From assembly GCA_902728285.1 (NCBI GenBank), contig CACVBU010001153.1:1-64000 (forward strand): 64,000 nucleotides of DNA, given 5' to 3'. This DNA comes from Clytia hemisphaerica. Lineage: Eukaryota > Cnidaria > Hydrozoa > Leptothecata > Clytiidae. The notes under the pieces are model-generated. The model searched no databases, was not told the origin of the DNA, and was given only the letters and a program-made list of their open reading frames with translations. Of the stretch, positions 36,714 through 47,529 are shown piece after piece (positions within the stretch are counted from its first letter, which is position 1; every line of letters begins with the position of its first letter). The translations under genes were made by a program, and so were the position numbers.

Positions 36714-37209
36714 CGACCATATTTCATATCAGAAAATATTCATCTTTCTTGATGTATGGTAAAGTCTTTACAATATTAAAATCAGGTGTCAGTAAAATAA
36801 CAAAGAAGCGAATAATCATTGATTGATACAGTTTGGTAAGATCGCAATCAAATCCGAAATTGTTTTTAATGAAGGCTTCTTTGAAAATAACTAAATTGAC
36901 CTAAATTGCCTAAATTTTCATAGGTACTTTTTATTGATTTGTTTGTAATGATTAGTTACAAGTTTGGACCAAAAGAACGGCGGCCCATTAGGCTCACGGC
37001 GTACTTCCACTTCTGACACACTTCCAGTTCACAAATTATATAAGTGCTGGAAGTGTCTTGTGAGCCATAAGGGCCACCGACCAAGAGGAACGCAAAGATC
37101 TTCCAGTACAATATTACACGAAGCGTAGTTTTCTTTCTTTTCTCTCTCTGTAGTTCGATATTTGAGGGTCCTTAATGATTTATATCGCCTGACGGAGACT
37201 TTCAGCTGA
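36483..37209 (+). CDS. Candidate two-exon micro-gene, 41 codons, unknown product
   Basis: Exon 1 (36483-36552) starts aaaATGg and reads MAGLEGQTLLELKAKLPYYE before the phase-1 donor acag/gttaat. A strong pyrimidine-rich acceptor, ttctctctctgtag, ends at 37153. Reading on in the matching phase gives VRYLRVLNDLYRLTETFS and TGA at 37207-37209. The combination is in frame and looks amphipathic and protein-like, but I recognise no family. Exon 1 lies between the inverted ends of a transposon-like element, so it could be a captured gene fragment. A chance open frame is also possible. Confidence 0.3.
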
Positions 37210-40200
37210 GTGACTAGGCCGATGTTCTAGTTCGAAAAACAGTAAAATCTGAATCATTTAGTTTCGAACATGAGAAAATTTACTGTAGATAGAAATCGAT
37301 ACACTATCATGGAATTCTGATCCATATATACTCCGCAAACAGAGAACAGAAATTTCTTATGTTATGCTAGCTTTGGCTTTGGAGGTGTGATGAGAGGCGG
37401 GTAAATTAATCTCACACTTGCTTTTAAGGCTCTTTTCTATTAATATTGGAGATATTATGTGCACAATCTGAATGCTTACATGAGCAACCAGTCCCGCCCC
37501 CGCCCAAGGCGGATTCCTTGATCACGCCTTCACATCAAGGAAATTCTGTTTTCAATCACATAGTATGCTTTTTGAGATCAAGGACCACGCCATCACCACA
37601 TCAAAAAAGTTCCAAGTAAAAATGACGTCTAGGCTAACATTAGACGATCCTATCCTATCTAATCGTCTACACAAGATCCTATCGTCTACACAAGATCCTA
37701 TCGTCTACACAAGATCACTAAAAAAGGGAATAGTTCAGGAGAGGCGTGATAAATTCGGGTGGAGTAAGCAGTGACGGAGATGTTTACAGTGTTTTGTTCC
37801 AAAACTCTACCGCCACTTTTTTCCCGTAAACCGCCTTGACGCCCTAACTCTTTCCCGCGTTTACTGACCTTTAAACGGACGATAGCATCTTCTGGGCTGT
37901 GTTTCAATCAGAGTTCTCAAGATGTCGGCTTTTTTTCTTCAGTTTTTCCACCTAAAATTGAGTGGAAAAAAATTGCTGAGTAAGGATCGTATGATTGTAG
38001 TCACGGATTGCTAGCCTTCCGAGTAATCAATCAAACCTTTGAGATCATTTAAATAGCTTGAGCAAAAATTTAATTCATCTTGTTATTACGTAAATAAAAC
38101 ATAAAATCACGTGAGCTTGTCATGATACTACTTCTTGTGTGTCTCTCTTTTATTGCAAAAAAAATATTTTTTTTGCACACTGCTCCTTCTAAAACCTTTG
38201 TACTTATGTATAAGAAAATATTTTAAGGATGCTAAAAAATCGTTTGATGTTTATACTGTGTAATCGCTATGAATGTACATGCATTTAACCCACACTGAGT
38301 TTATAAGAACATCCAAATATTTTCGGGAAAGAAAAATATTTTGTATAGTGTGTAACATATACAATTTTAGATTTAAGATCAAGCATACAAACTTTACTGC
38401 GCTAGAGCGGAGATCTGCAGTTCTGAAAGACCACACTATTTGACTGATTACAGATTAGCGGACTCGACGAGGAATCGGTCGCTTAACAAGTGGTTTTTGG
38501 CAGCAGTTCCTTTGGCGCATCAAAATTTATCAACAACATCAGGTATATCTTTATATTATATCTATGTTTTATTCTCGAATTAAAAGGTTCAAATTTATGA
38601 AGTTAGTGAAGTCCAAAATTGCACTCGCGCGTAGGAATAGTCGCCGCTATTATATTCATGTCCAATTCCGTGGAAAAGCTCTAGCTCAATCTGTCATTCA
38701 AAGCAGCGCAAATTTTTAAAGGCTTCACTTTTTCTAGATGATGTTATTCTCTGTTATACAGGGATAGGAAAATAAACATACGCGGAGTTTACAGGCCGTT
38801 ATGGCGGTATACGAAAAAAAATCGGCGGGAGAGTTTCGATGAAACGCTGGAAAAAAAGAAAGATTGGCAAGCTTAAAAGTTAAAACTCTTTTCGGCAAAA
38901 AAACCGTTTGTAAATTATCTTCGTCTTTGGGCTTTTTTCTTAAAGGGTGTTTTGTCGTAAGGCCTGTGGAAATGCATCCCACATCATTGTTGAATAAAAT
39001 GTTGGGTTCATTTATTTACGCAAGTCATAAAATTGTAAATTTTTAAGAAAAATGTTGGATATCATGTATATTGGATGGAAGTTTGATCCTAGTTAAACTT
39101 TTCATCCAACATCTTTACTGAGATTGACGTCCCTTTTCATGTTGGATGCATTTGCGTAATTATGTTGAAAAAGTTGGACTTTTTTTTGCGTAAATGACTT
39201 TTTTGTGCAACTTTTCAAATTTTTGCACGTGACTTTCATCCACCAACCATAGAATTTGACATGTTAAATGCATTTACGCTGGCCTTTAAAGTTATTATTA
39301 GCATAATCTTCACTTTTTCTTGCTTGAGAAAGTTTTACCAGATAAAAGCCTCTATCCCTTCAGGCTTCAACTCAATGCATGAGGTCCCCAGCGGACCTTC
39401 AAGTCACGCAATCACGACGCAAATTTTTTCCCAAATTCACGCATTCACGCAATGGTTTTTCGCAATTCACGCAATATTTGTTCATTGTTGGAGACACTGA
39501 AATAAATGGTAGAGGAGTAGTGGTAAAATCCCGTGACCAATTTTTTAGGTGGAGTATCTTGGTGATATCTCCTGCAGTCATCAGTTGTTAGGCAATTTGT
39601 GGTGAGTCAGTATTGGATGACATCATATTTTTAAATCAGACCATTATTTTTAGTCCAATAGAACTATGTAGTAGTGTAGGCATTATGTAAAGACAAGCAA
39701 CAAGAGTGGTCAGTAGTCAGGTAGTGAGTGAGAGTTTCAACAAAAGTTTTTTGTGCCTATGATTATAATACCGTCAACTGCTCTAACTTGGGACGATTTG
39801 TCGAAACATGGGACTGTTTGATATTTGGCCTGTACCCTCTTTGACAACAAATTTGTTTTGATAACTCCACTGTCCACCAGTGTAGACCTAAAGCTCTAAA
39901 ACAGCATCTAATAACATGAAAACCAGAATATGATTCTTCAATGGGAATCAAAACTATAAAGTGCACTTACAAACATCAATTTGTCAGATCTAACAAAATT
40001 AATAACCGCACTGTCATCATTGACAATAAAACAAATGATTTTCTGTCAAGAGCCTTGTAAACATTCCAACAACTTCCATCGAAATGATCTATCACAGCTC
40101 AGTCTACCATTTTTAGCGCGGTCCGAGGATTGAGCCGAGACCGCTCCGCGAACTCCTGCGCGGGTGAAAACTTCAATCTGTCAATCATTTTCTCAAGCGA

Positions 40201-40588
40201 AGAGTACGCGAAGCGATTCTAGCTTTACGATAGTGCCGCGGGACATCAATGGATAGTATTCAATCATCATTATCTCTTTATTTTCATTCCTAGAACTTTT
40301 GCAAAAAAAAGGAAAAATAGAAAAGTTGTATTTTTTACTGCTCTATTCACATACTGAATTTGAAAGATCTTCTATGTGGCGTTTTTTTGCAAACTTCAAA
40401 AAACTGATTTTTGTCCCGCCTTTGCGGGACTTTGGCTTAAGTGCTTGAGTGCAGCATAGGGTACAAAGTCCAAACATGCGTTTCCCGTAATTTTTGTATG
40501 AAGAGTTAGGTCTATACTGTCCACCAAGTTTATCAACCATATTTTTTTCTGTCATAGCTATAACATGTCACGATAACTTTCACTTATA
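37210..40588. other. Gene-poor intergenic stretch
   Basis: AT-rich sequence without a convincing gene. It contains a 19-bp triplet repeat (37662-37717), and a region near 39399-39475 with repeated tcacgcaatcacg-like words whose complement recurs near 59392. One weak exon-like interval is listed in the findings (38454-38542). No RNA gene was recognised. Confidence 0.5.
37662..37717. repeat. 19-bp tandem repeat, three copies
   Basis: The unit atcgtctacacaagatcct is repeated three times, the last copy ending in a. Confidence 0.9.
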
Positions 40589-40720
40589 CCAGTCTGGAAA
40601 GAAGGGAAATGTTACGCCTGAGCTGCGCCAACTTAACTGGAAAAAGCTAAAGGCAGCAAATCACAAATCTCAAATCTACGCCGGAGATATCCGGCGCACA
40701 AGCCGCAATTTCCAGACTGG
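40589..40720. repeat. Short inverted-repeat element
   Basis: The ends ccagtctggaaa and tttccagactgg are exact complements 132 bp apart. Inside is the small palindromic pair gccgga-gata-tccggc. It is probably a degenerate MITE. Confidence 0.5.
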
Positions 40721-40772
40721 CACTGATAGCGCGCTCCCTTTTTAACTTTTTTGTTTTTAAACATTCAAAATG

Positions 40773-41259
40773 ACCAGACGATCTCAATCGAACGGAATCG
40801 ACGATCGAACCAATTGAACCAAATCGAACGCAATTGACCGATTGAAATTCGATTGTCGAACGCAATCGAATCTCAATCGAACGTCAAAATTCTGGGTAAT
40901 ATTCGATTGGTTCGATTGTTGTTCGACTGGTTCGATCGTCGATTCCGCTCGATTGAGATCGTCTGGCTTTATTCTTGCAGCTTCCCAACATCCAAGCTCT
41001 CAAACATCACATGCCGAATGAAATTACTTTCGATTTCCCGTAGAAATTATGCAATGAACAATCCGGGGGTCAATGAATCGACGATCGAACGCAATCGAAC
41101 ATCAATCGAACGCAATTGAATATCAATCGAATCTGAAAATTGCCGTAATATTCGATTGAGATTCGATTGCGTTCGACAATCGAATTTCAATCGGTCGATT
41201 GCGTTCGATTTGGTTCGACTGGTTCGATCGTCGATTCCGTTCGATTGAGATCGTCTGGT
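40773..41259. mobile_element. Fold-back element dense in CAATCGAA words
   Basis: The termini accagacgatctcaatcgaa and its complement pair for well over 100 bp with few mismatches. Possible 4-bp duplications aatg flank it (40769-40772, 41260-41263). The left half (40774-40966) is already a complete fold-back of the same kind; a 110-bp spacer then leads into a second, partial one ending at 41259. The words caatcgaa and ttcgattg occur many times in both orientations. There is no coding content. Confidence 0.8.
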
Positions 41260-41354
41260 AATGACCGGACACTGATTGGTGAATTAGAGAACGCCCACCG
41301 CCTAACTGCCTATCGCCTGACAGTCTAAACTTAAACTCCTATATATCAGGATTA

Positions 41355-41715
41355 CATAGCTGTCAACTTCGCCTCGGAAAAATGCGGGAGAGCTTCAAGT
41401 CGGAAAAATTCTCCCCGGTAATCCAATTTTTCCGAATGGAAAGATCAGGAAATCCAGGGAACTTCCCTGCGAAGTCCGATTTTATCAGAAATTTTTTTTG
41501 AGAAAACAGGGAAATCAGGAATTTTTCGTCCCAATTTTCCAAATTCAGGAAATTTTACCATGTCGTATTTACAAAATCTGAATATTTTTTCAGGAAATCA
41601 GAAAATTTTTGGAAATGCAGGAGATGCGGGAGAAAATCCTGAAAGTGCGGGAGATTTGACTGAGTTTTTTTCCAGCGGGAGAAAACGTTGGCATGCAGGA
41701 GAGTTGACAGCTATG
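41355..41715. mobile_element. MITE with catagctgtcaact termini and 6-bp duplication
   Basis: The left end catagctgtcaact and the right end agttgacagctatg are exact 14-bp complements, flanked on both sides by ggatta (41349-41354, 41716-41721). The interior has gcgggaga and caggaaat words. It is 361 bp and non-coding. The Gypsy element inserted 15 bp downstream of its right duplication. Confidence 0.8.
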
Positions 41716-41735
41716 GGATTAGAAACTAGGCTAGT

Positions 41736-41845
41736 TGGATAAAAGTATCATTCAGTTAATTTCTATTTAGTATAACGAATGTATTGATCTAAACGATAAG
41801 ATAAATATATGTACAGTAACATAACTATGACTCCATTATCATACA
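41736..41845 (-). repeat. 3' LTR, 110 bp
   Basis: On the + strand it runs tggataaaag to cattatcataca. It differs from the right LTR at two positions (aaacgataag against aaacaataag, tcataca against tcgtaca). It is flanked outside by ctagt. Confidence 0.92.
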
Positions 41846-42013
41846 TCCCCCTCCAGTTCATGGCGTAAATAAAAGTCACTGAACTCATAATCAACTGTCT
41901 GTCCGGGATCAGGTAAATAACAGTCTGTGAATGTGTACATCAAATGTCCTCTATAAGGTTCATGAGTAAAATATTGTAAAGAAAAAAATACTAGTAAATC
42001 AAGTCCAATGTCC

Positions 42014-42560
42014 TCATTCCGGTTCATATCTGGGAGGGGGTCGTTTAAATCGAGTGGGACGGGTAGGGACGTCTAGTGTGGCCAGAGGTGTCATCACCTG
42101 AGTTGATGTTGACGACGGTTCGACCAATAGTGGGGTCGGAGGGGTTGGTATTTCACAAGGGTCCGAGCTTGACGCGTCTGGTAGAGAAGGAGGTACCACC
42201 ATGGTGACTGTACGGGAGGTTGTCTGCGTATGAGCTGATTGATTGACGAGCGGCAGAGCCATAGGATGAGGTCGCTGCGAAGGTTGCAAGTGGACGAAGT
42301 TCTTACTGGTGATGTCTGTGGATGCTGGAAGGAATTGCCGTAGATGGCGTCTGTTACAGCGTGTCACTCTTCCAGTACCATCCACCTTCAAAGAGTAACT
42401 GTCATTGCCATGTGTCTCAACAACATTTCCTGATCAATCCCAACGTTTTGGATGGTTACCGCTTTGGTTTTGAATAAAGCAGCGGTGTCCAAGAGTCAAA
42501 TTCGGTAGTGCGTGTGCATGCTCGTTCCTCTTCCCTGCGAAGTGGTGGAAGCGTTCCCGA
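42014..42560 (-). pseudogene. Gypsy integrase C-terminal domain, with in-frame stop
   Basis: Downstream of the core the reading frame is interrupted by a stop (tga, minus strand near 42435). It then continues as KVDGTGRVTRCNRRHLRQFL, the C-terminal motif typical of these Gypsy integrases, and a Pro/Thr/Ser-rich tail to 42014. Confidence 0.75.
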
Positions 42561-42592
42561 AGTGCCTCTTCTTTCTTGGCCCATGCGTCTCG

Positions 42593-43260
42593 CTACAAGG
42601 GTCGGACATTAGGGTTGGTAAACTTGTCCAGGCGACTGGCGAAGGCAAATGCATCTCTGATAGGTCTTCCGAATACGATTTGGGCTGGAGATAACTCACA
42701 ATCACGATCAGGGGTGTTGCGAAGTTGCATCATGGAACGGTGGAAGCGATCAGTATCAAGGCTGCCATCTGGTCCAGTGTTTGATCGTGGCAGACGTTTA
42801 GCAGATTTTACAGCAACCTCAGCGCGTCCGTTCGACTGAGGATTGTAGGCCGAGGAGATGCGATGGTTGACGCCCCATTTCTTCAAGAAGGTCTCTGTAG
42901 CATTGGATATGAATTCAGGACCACTGTCACTCGAGATTTCAGTTGGCACGCCAAATCGGGAAAAATAGTTACATAAGCATGCGATGAGGCCCTCTGATCC
43001 AGATTGAGGAGAGCCGTGCGGAGCTTTGAATACGTCTGACCATCCTGACAGTCTATCACCGACGACCAGGTAGTGTTGGGCTGCAGAGTCAAAGTAATCG
43101 GCATGAATCATCTCAAACGGAGTTGATGGTGGGTTAGAGACAATTGCTGGAAGTGGCGGGTTAGACGTAGCGTTTTTGTTGCAGTCTTGACAGGGTCGTC
43201 GCACACGTTCAATGTCCTCTGGGATACCAGGCCAAAAGATGATTGTTCCTAGCATGGGCA
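42593..43260 (-). pseudogene. Gypsy integrase catalytic core
   Basis: Motifs in order on the minus strand are FWPGIPEDIERV, RPCQDC (second half of the zinc region), HADYFD (first Asp), SSDSGPEF (second Asp) and NGRAEVAVKSAKR (Glu), followed by SPAQIVFGR. The D,D-35-E arrangement is complete, so the core itself looks intact even though its surroundings are shifted. Confidence 0.87.
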
Positions 43261-43760
43261 CCCATTGTCGATACTCCCTGATTTGCTGAATGGAGAACTG
43301 CAAGGGTAGCCGGGCGAAGAGATGGTGGGATAACAGCACGGTCATCGAAAACTACTACACCGTCAGTTAGGTATAAGCTATGCCGGTATCTCCAGTAGGA
43401 GGCTACTGTCTTGTTTGAGCGACTTTCTTCTGGAAAACCACACAAGATTGCGTCTACTAGGGCACTCATCCCAGGATCCTGTGAAGTTGCGTTGGCGATT
43501 CGGTCCCAGGTCAAGGATATAACCGACTCTGTGTCACGACGAATTGCAGCTGCAATGAATGCTTCAACACGGTCTTCCTCGACTTGATCATGTGCGTTTC
43601 CAGAGGGTTTGCGCGATGTGGCGTTGGCAGCTAGATTAGTTTTGCCTGGTAGATGGACAATACCATGGCAGGGTACGACGCTTAAGACGTAGCAATCTGG
43701 TGTTTGTGATTTCATCGAGACTCGTCTTGTCGGAAAATATCTTAGTCAAGGGTTCATGAT
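43209..43760 (-). pseudogene. RNase H end and integrase zinc region of Gypsy pol
   Basis: After a further shift near 43770, ATDHEPLTKIF and HLPGKTNLAANATSR mark the end of RNase H and the tether to integrase. HSANQGVSTMGAHA is the start of the integrase H2C2 zinc region. Another shift near 43245 moves the CQDC half into the next frame. Confidence 0.8.
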
Positions 43761-44880
43761 CTGTGGCGACGGTTTTAAATCATTACACCCCATTGTAAAA
43801 TATTTAATATCGTCAATAATGCATTGTTTTGAAAGTTCAAATGCAGCATCAAGTTCTGGGGTCCACCAAAACTGAAATCTGGGAGACAACAACCGTCGAA
43901 AGGGCTCAAGATGTTTTCTTAGTTGAGCGTAATTTGCCACTTGATTAACGAGACCAAACCAGCTTCTCACATCGGTTGTCGAGGTCGGAGTCGGAAAGTT
44001 TTTAATCGAATCAAAATACTTTGGGAGGGGCTCTATGCGGTCCTCTGAAATACGGAAACCAGCGAAGTCAACTGCTCTCTTGGCAAATTGGAACTTTTCA
44101 GGGTTTAGGACAACACCAGCCTCTCCCAGAAGAGAGAGGATATCGATTGTTCTTTTCCAGTGCTCCTCAAGGCTTTCGTCATGGAACAAGGTATCATCAA
44201 CAACTCTTTCTCTCTGTTCGAATTCAGCGAGGATAGTGTCCAACCTTCGATTGTACCCGTCACCGGAGGAGAGGAATCCCTGTGGGAGACGTTTGTAGCG
44301 CCACCGACCAAAGGGTGTGATGAAGGTGGTAAGATGGCGGTCGGCTTCACGGAGAGGTACGCTGTGGAAGCCGTTCCAGGCATCTGTCACGGTTTTCCAA
44401 GTGTTTCTGGGTACCCGTCGAGCAACGTGGAATGGGGCTTCTGAATTGTGGGTTTCACGTTTGCAGAACTTGTTTAGTGGCGAGAGGTTGACAGTGCGTC
44501 TTGGGTTACCATCTGGTTTTCGAGTAACGACCATTCGGTGACACCAATCGACAGGTTCTCCGATGGGAACACGTTCAACCACGCCCAAAGCTTCGTCACG
44601 ATGCAAATCAGATTCAACAGTCTTTTGCCAGTGCAGGGGTATCGGAGTAGCCTTGTGACATGCGATCCGTTTGACATCGTCCTTGATATGAATCTCAACT
44701 GGAGGTCCTGTCATTGAAGGAAGAAGCTGATGCGGGCACCATGTTGAAAGTCGAGCTCTTGTAACGATCTAAGAGCCAAGCTTTCATTTTGCTATTGTTC
44801 TCAGGTGTGCACGGAAAGGGAAACTCGTCTGGCTTATCAGGAACTGGTGTGTTTAGGACAATCACAAATGCCACCGTCAT
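43746..44880 (-). pseudogene. Gypsy reverse transcriptase, frameshifted
   Basis: The first frame (44880-44695) carries the link KAWLLDRYKSSTFN. A shift near 44738 leads into 44714-43746, which has the RT motifs HRMVVTRKPDG, DAWNGFHSVPL, LPQGFLSSGDGY and the catalytic RVVDDTLF. The frame then runs through SWFGLVNQVANYAQL and FWWTPELDAAFE but jumps straight to KYFTMGCNDL, so about 100 residues of the RNase H domain are missing. It would have copied the element RNA; this copy cannot. Confidence 0.88.
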
Positions 44881-46258
44881 CTTTGGTGGCGCAGCAAATC
44901 ATACCAGAACTCACAGAAGTGTCAATGTTCTGGGTTGAGCTTAGCTCTATATCTTGGAACATACCGATTTGTGGAAAATGTCTATTGAGAATTCCCAAAT
45001 CTAACATAGTGTGATAAGAAAGGTACAAAGACTTCACATCCTTCCTAACATAAATCATCGATTGACACGAAACCTTTTTCCCATTGGGAGATCTTCTTGT
45101 CAACTTTGCAAAGAAGGCTCCCTCGATTTTAATTGGTGACTTGTTGGCAGCACTCAATGACAAGGAAACTGGCGACAAGTCAGCCTTTGTAAAGCCAGCA
45201 TTCAAGAATTGGCTAAGCGACCAAAGATTTGATTGGGCACCAGAGTCTGCCACCGCAGTAACTGATGTAGAAGCGTTTTTTGATGAAAGTTCAAGTTGAA
45301 TGCGAGGGTGTTCCTTGATGTTGGAGCGTCTCCACTCTCCCTTGTTGAAGATATGATGACCAAGCGGAATCGATCGAACGGTTGATATTTGACCAACTGG
45401 GTCACTGTCGGAGGCTATAGCACCGGTCTCAGCATGATCACTGGCTCTTGATTTCTTCCAGCACGACTCACATTTCTTGTGGGGATTTCGGTTCCACCTT
45501 TTCGACTTTTTGGTGTAAACGTTGAAAGTATTACCGCAATCTGGGCACTTGGCAGTCTTTGAACGATCTGCACGAGATGGGGATTGGCTACGTCCAAAGG
45601 ATTGACGGTTTGAACGGCGGTAAGATGACAATGCAGATAAGGAAGGTGAATTTGAATTAGCATTACGTGCAATCTCTCTGCTCTCGATAAATGCAATGAC
45701 TTGAGCAATTGATTTCACCTGAATGTCCTCAGAGCTTAACGCCTCACGACGAATATCACTATCAGCAATGCCGTTAAGCAGGACGTCTGGAATCATCTCA
45801 TCAGTATAATACACTTCACCTGCCACAGCGTTATTACAATTTCCACAATTAACGTTAAAGTTAACAGTAAATTCACACACTTCAGCTTTTCCTTGCACTT
45901 TAGCCGCAAATGTTCGAAATGGCTCATCAGGGTCTTGTCGCATAATACTTAGTTCCGAGCGAAGGACCCCGAGTGCAACTGGTACCACAGCAACGGATTT
46001 CAACACTTGTAAAGCCTCGGCTATAGGTTTGGTAGTGAAAGCAGGTTCCGCACGGTGCAATATGTTTCCCAACTGTTCAGTTGTACATTCTAATAATTGC
46101 CCTGCGGCGTTATCATCCCGAATTCCAAATCCTGTACGGTAAGTCTCCCAACGACGTTGAAAAGCGTTCCAGTCTTCATTGGTGCAGTTGAGCTGTAGCT
46201 TTGGACGGTAAAGTTTCGGGCCTCTTACGGGAGGAGCTGCTGGTTGTGGTACTGCCAT
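44837..46258 (-). CDS. Gypsy gag-protease, 473 codons
   Basis: The longest intact frame of the element, starting MAVPQPAAPPVRG at 46258, about 480 bp inside the 5' LTR. The N-terminal 200 residues are gag-like helices. A zinc-binding region follows, with CPDCGNTF and CESCWKK pairs about 20 residues apart. The C-terminal part is a retropepsin-like protease with VADSGAQSNLW as the active-site DSGA motif and a downstream LGILNRHF segment. Gag would package element RNA and the protease would cleave the polyprotein. The frame ends in DDGGICDCPKHTSS, and a -1 shift is needed to enter the next frame at about 44880. Whether that shift is programmed or a mutation is not clear. Confidence 0.88.
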   Translation of the reverse strand: MAVPQPAAPPVRGPKLYRPKLQLNCTNEDWNAFQRRWETYRTGFGIRDDNAAGQLLECTTEQLGNILHRAEPAFTTKPIAEALQVLKSVAVVPVALGVLRSELSIMRQDPDEPFRTFAAKVQGKAEVCEFTVNFNVNCGNCNNAVAGEVYYTDEMIPDVLLNGIADSDIRREALSSEDIQVKSIAQVIAFIESREIARNANSNSPSLSALSSYRRSNRQSFGRSQSPSRADRSKTAKCPDCGNTFNVYTKKSKRWNRNPHKKCESCWKKSRASDHAETGAIASDSDPVGQISTVRSIPLGHHIFNKGEWRRSNIKEHPRIQLELSSKNASTSVTAVADSGAQSNLWSLSQFLNAGFTKADLSPVSLSLSAANKSPIKIEGAFFAKLTRRSPNGKKVSCQSMIYVRKDVKSLYLSYHTMLDLGILNRHFPQIGMFQDIELSSTQNIDTSVSSGMICCATKDDGGICDCPKHTSS

Positions 46259-46738
46259 GTGTGTATGTGTGAGCGTTCAAGATTGCTGCAGCCCCAACTA
46301 CATCGACATCATCAGTGGCGAACCCACAACCAGGGATTATATATATATAAAATTTTACTATTCCCTATTGCTAGGTTGAATAGGGTGTGGGCCTGTACCA
46401 GTGTCGTTTGACGTCGGTTCCAAACCCACACCGAATTCTTCAAATAATAAATTGAACCTGGATAGGCCAGCTTCACCACTACAAAAAGAAAAACTATCAT
46501 ATCATCGTATCATTTCTTTCTTTGCAATGCAAGGTTGCAAAAACCATCAACACTCACATTTTCATTAACCATAACGCATTCCAAAAGTGACTTGACTGGT
46601 CGACCTTTTCGAGTATATTTATCATCATTGAACGTGAGACGTTTAACATTTCTATCAATACACATACGAATAACATGAGCAATATATTTCGATTGGGCAA
46701 TTCAAAACAGTCATGATGCAGTGATAAGAATCAATACA
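46259..46738 (-). other. Gypsy 5' leader, non-coding
   Basis: About 480 bp between the 5' LTR and gag. It should hold the primer-binding site and packaging signal, neither of which I can identify. Confidence 0.5.
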
Positions 46739-47524
46739 TGGATAAAAGTATCATTCAGTTAATTTCTATTTAGTATAACCATGGAGGTATAAAGAAACAG
46801 GAGAAGTATGCTATTGTAACCATGCTCGCCCTACGATTAAAAAAATTACGAGGTATGCATGCTCATAATCTCATATATCGTGCATTTTTAATGAGCTCTT
46901 TTGTTGATAGGTGAAATCTTATTGGCTAACTTAAGTGTTGGAAATAAGATGAGACGAAATTCATTGTTTCTGACATTGGTGTAAGAAAATATTTGGACTA
47001 AAAAAGGGCCTGTAAACTTCATCAAATGACAAGATTTTTCGATCAACATTTTCTTCAAGGTGAACCCTATTGCTTAAAATACTTTCCTCAAAAATTCTCC
47101 AGCGACTTTTTATCTACAAATTGGGTCTGAAATTGTGTGTGCTTATAAAGAACTTTTTATTTTCTGGCTAGAGAAAATATCTTTTCAATACAAAATTTAA
47201 TGGATGCCAAAATTGAACGCAAACTTATTTCGTGGAGCTAAATTTTATTTTATTCTCGTATATTAGAAGGCTAGAAATCTTCGATGCTGATAGTGAGAAT
47301 GTTCAGAACAGACTTGAGTTCTACTAAAAAGTCGTATTTCGTCGGGCGAGCCTAGAATTTCTTTTGATTTATTACATAAAAGAAATCAAAAGACTTTAAC
47401 GACCAATTACCGACAAATTCATCTCCTGTCTTTCTTTATACCTCTATGGTATAACGAATGTATTGATCTAAACAATAAGATAAATATATGTACAGTAACA
47501 TAACTATGACTCCATTATCGTACA
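46739..47524 (-). repeat. 5' LTR, 110 bp, split by an inserted element
   Basis: The LTR parts are 46739-46778 and 47455-47524, interrupted by 46779-47449 plus a 5-bp duplicated tataa. The intact left LTR shows the original tagtataacgaatg site. Confidence 0.92.
46779..47449. mobile_element. 671-bp inverted-repeat element with 5-bp duplication
   Basis: The termini are ccatggaggtataaagaaac and, complemented at the right end, ccatagaggtataaagaaag; homology extends about 27 bp with one small gap. It is flanked by tataa at 46774-46778 and 47450-47454. No transposase frame is visible. A 5-bp target duplication with CCAT ends does not match a superfamily I can name with confidence. Confidence 0.85.
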
Positions 47525-47529
47525 CTAGT

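Larger units (their letters stand above)
41736..47524 (-). mobile_element. Ty3/Gypsy LTR retrotransposon, short LTRs, degenerate pol
   Basis: Two 110-bp LTRs (41736-41845 and 46739-47524, the latter split by a 671-bp insertion) begin TG and end CA. The 5-bp target duplication ctagt lies at 41731-41735 and 47525-47529. The element is transcribed on the minus strand, so the right LTR is the 5' LTR. The order gag-protease, RT, RNase H remnant, integrase is that of Ty3/Gypsy. A purine tract (ggaggggga on the minus strand, just inside 41846) fits the polypurine primer. I could not match the primer-binding site next to 46738 to a tRNA end. The LTRs differ at only two positions, yet pol carries several frameshifts, a stop and a deletion. 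Confidence 0.93.

Noticed and set aside
44837-44880. A programmed -1 frameshift between gag and pol
   Set aside because: The overlap is compatible, but no clear slippery heptamer is visible, and other shifts in pol are plainly lesions, so I do not claim it.
44021-45708. Plus-strand and other-frame ORFs in the Gypsy element
   Set aside because: They are antisense or off-frame shadows of gag and RT with no domain content.
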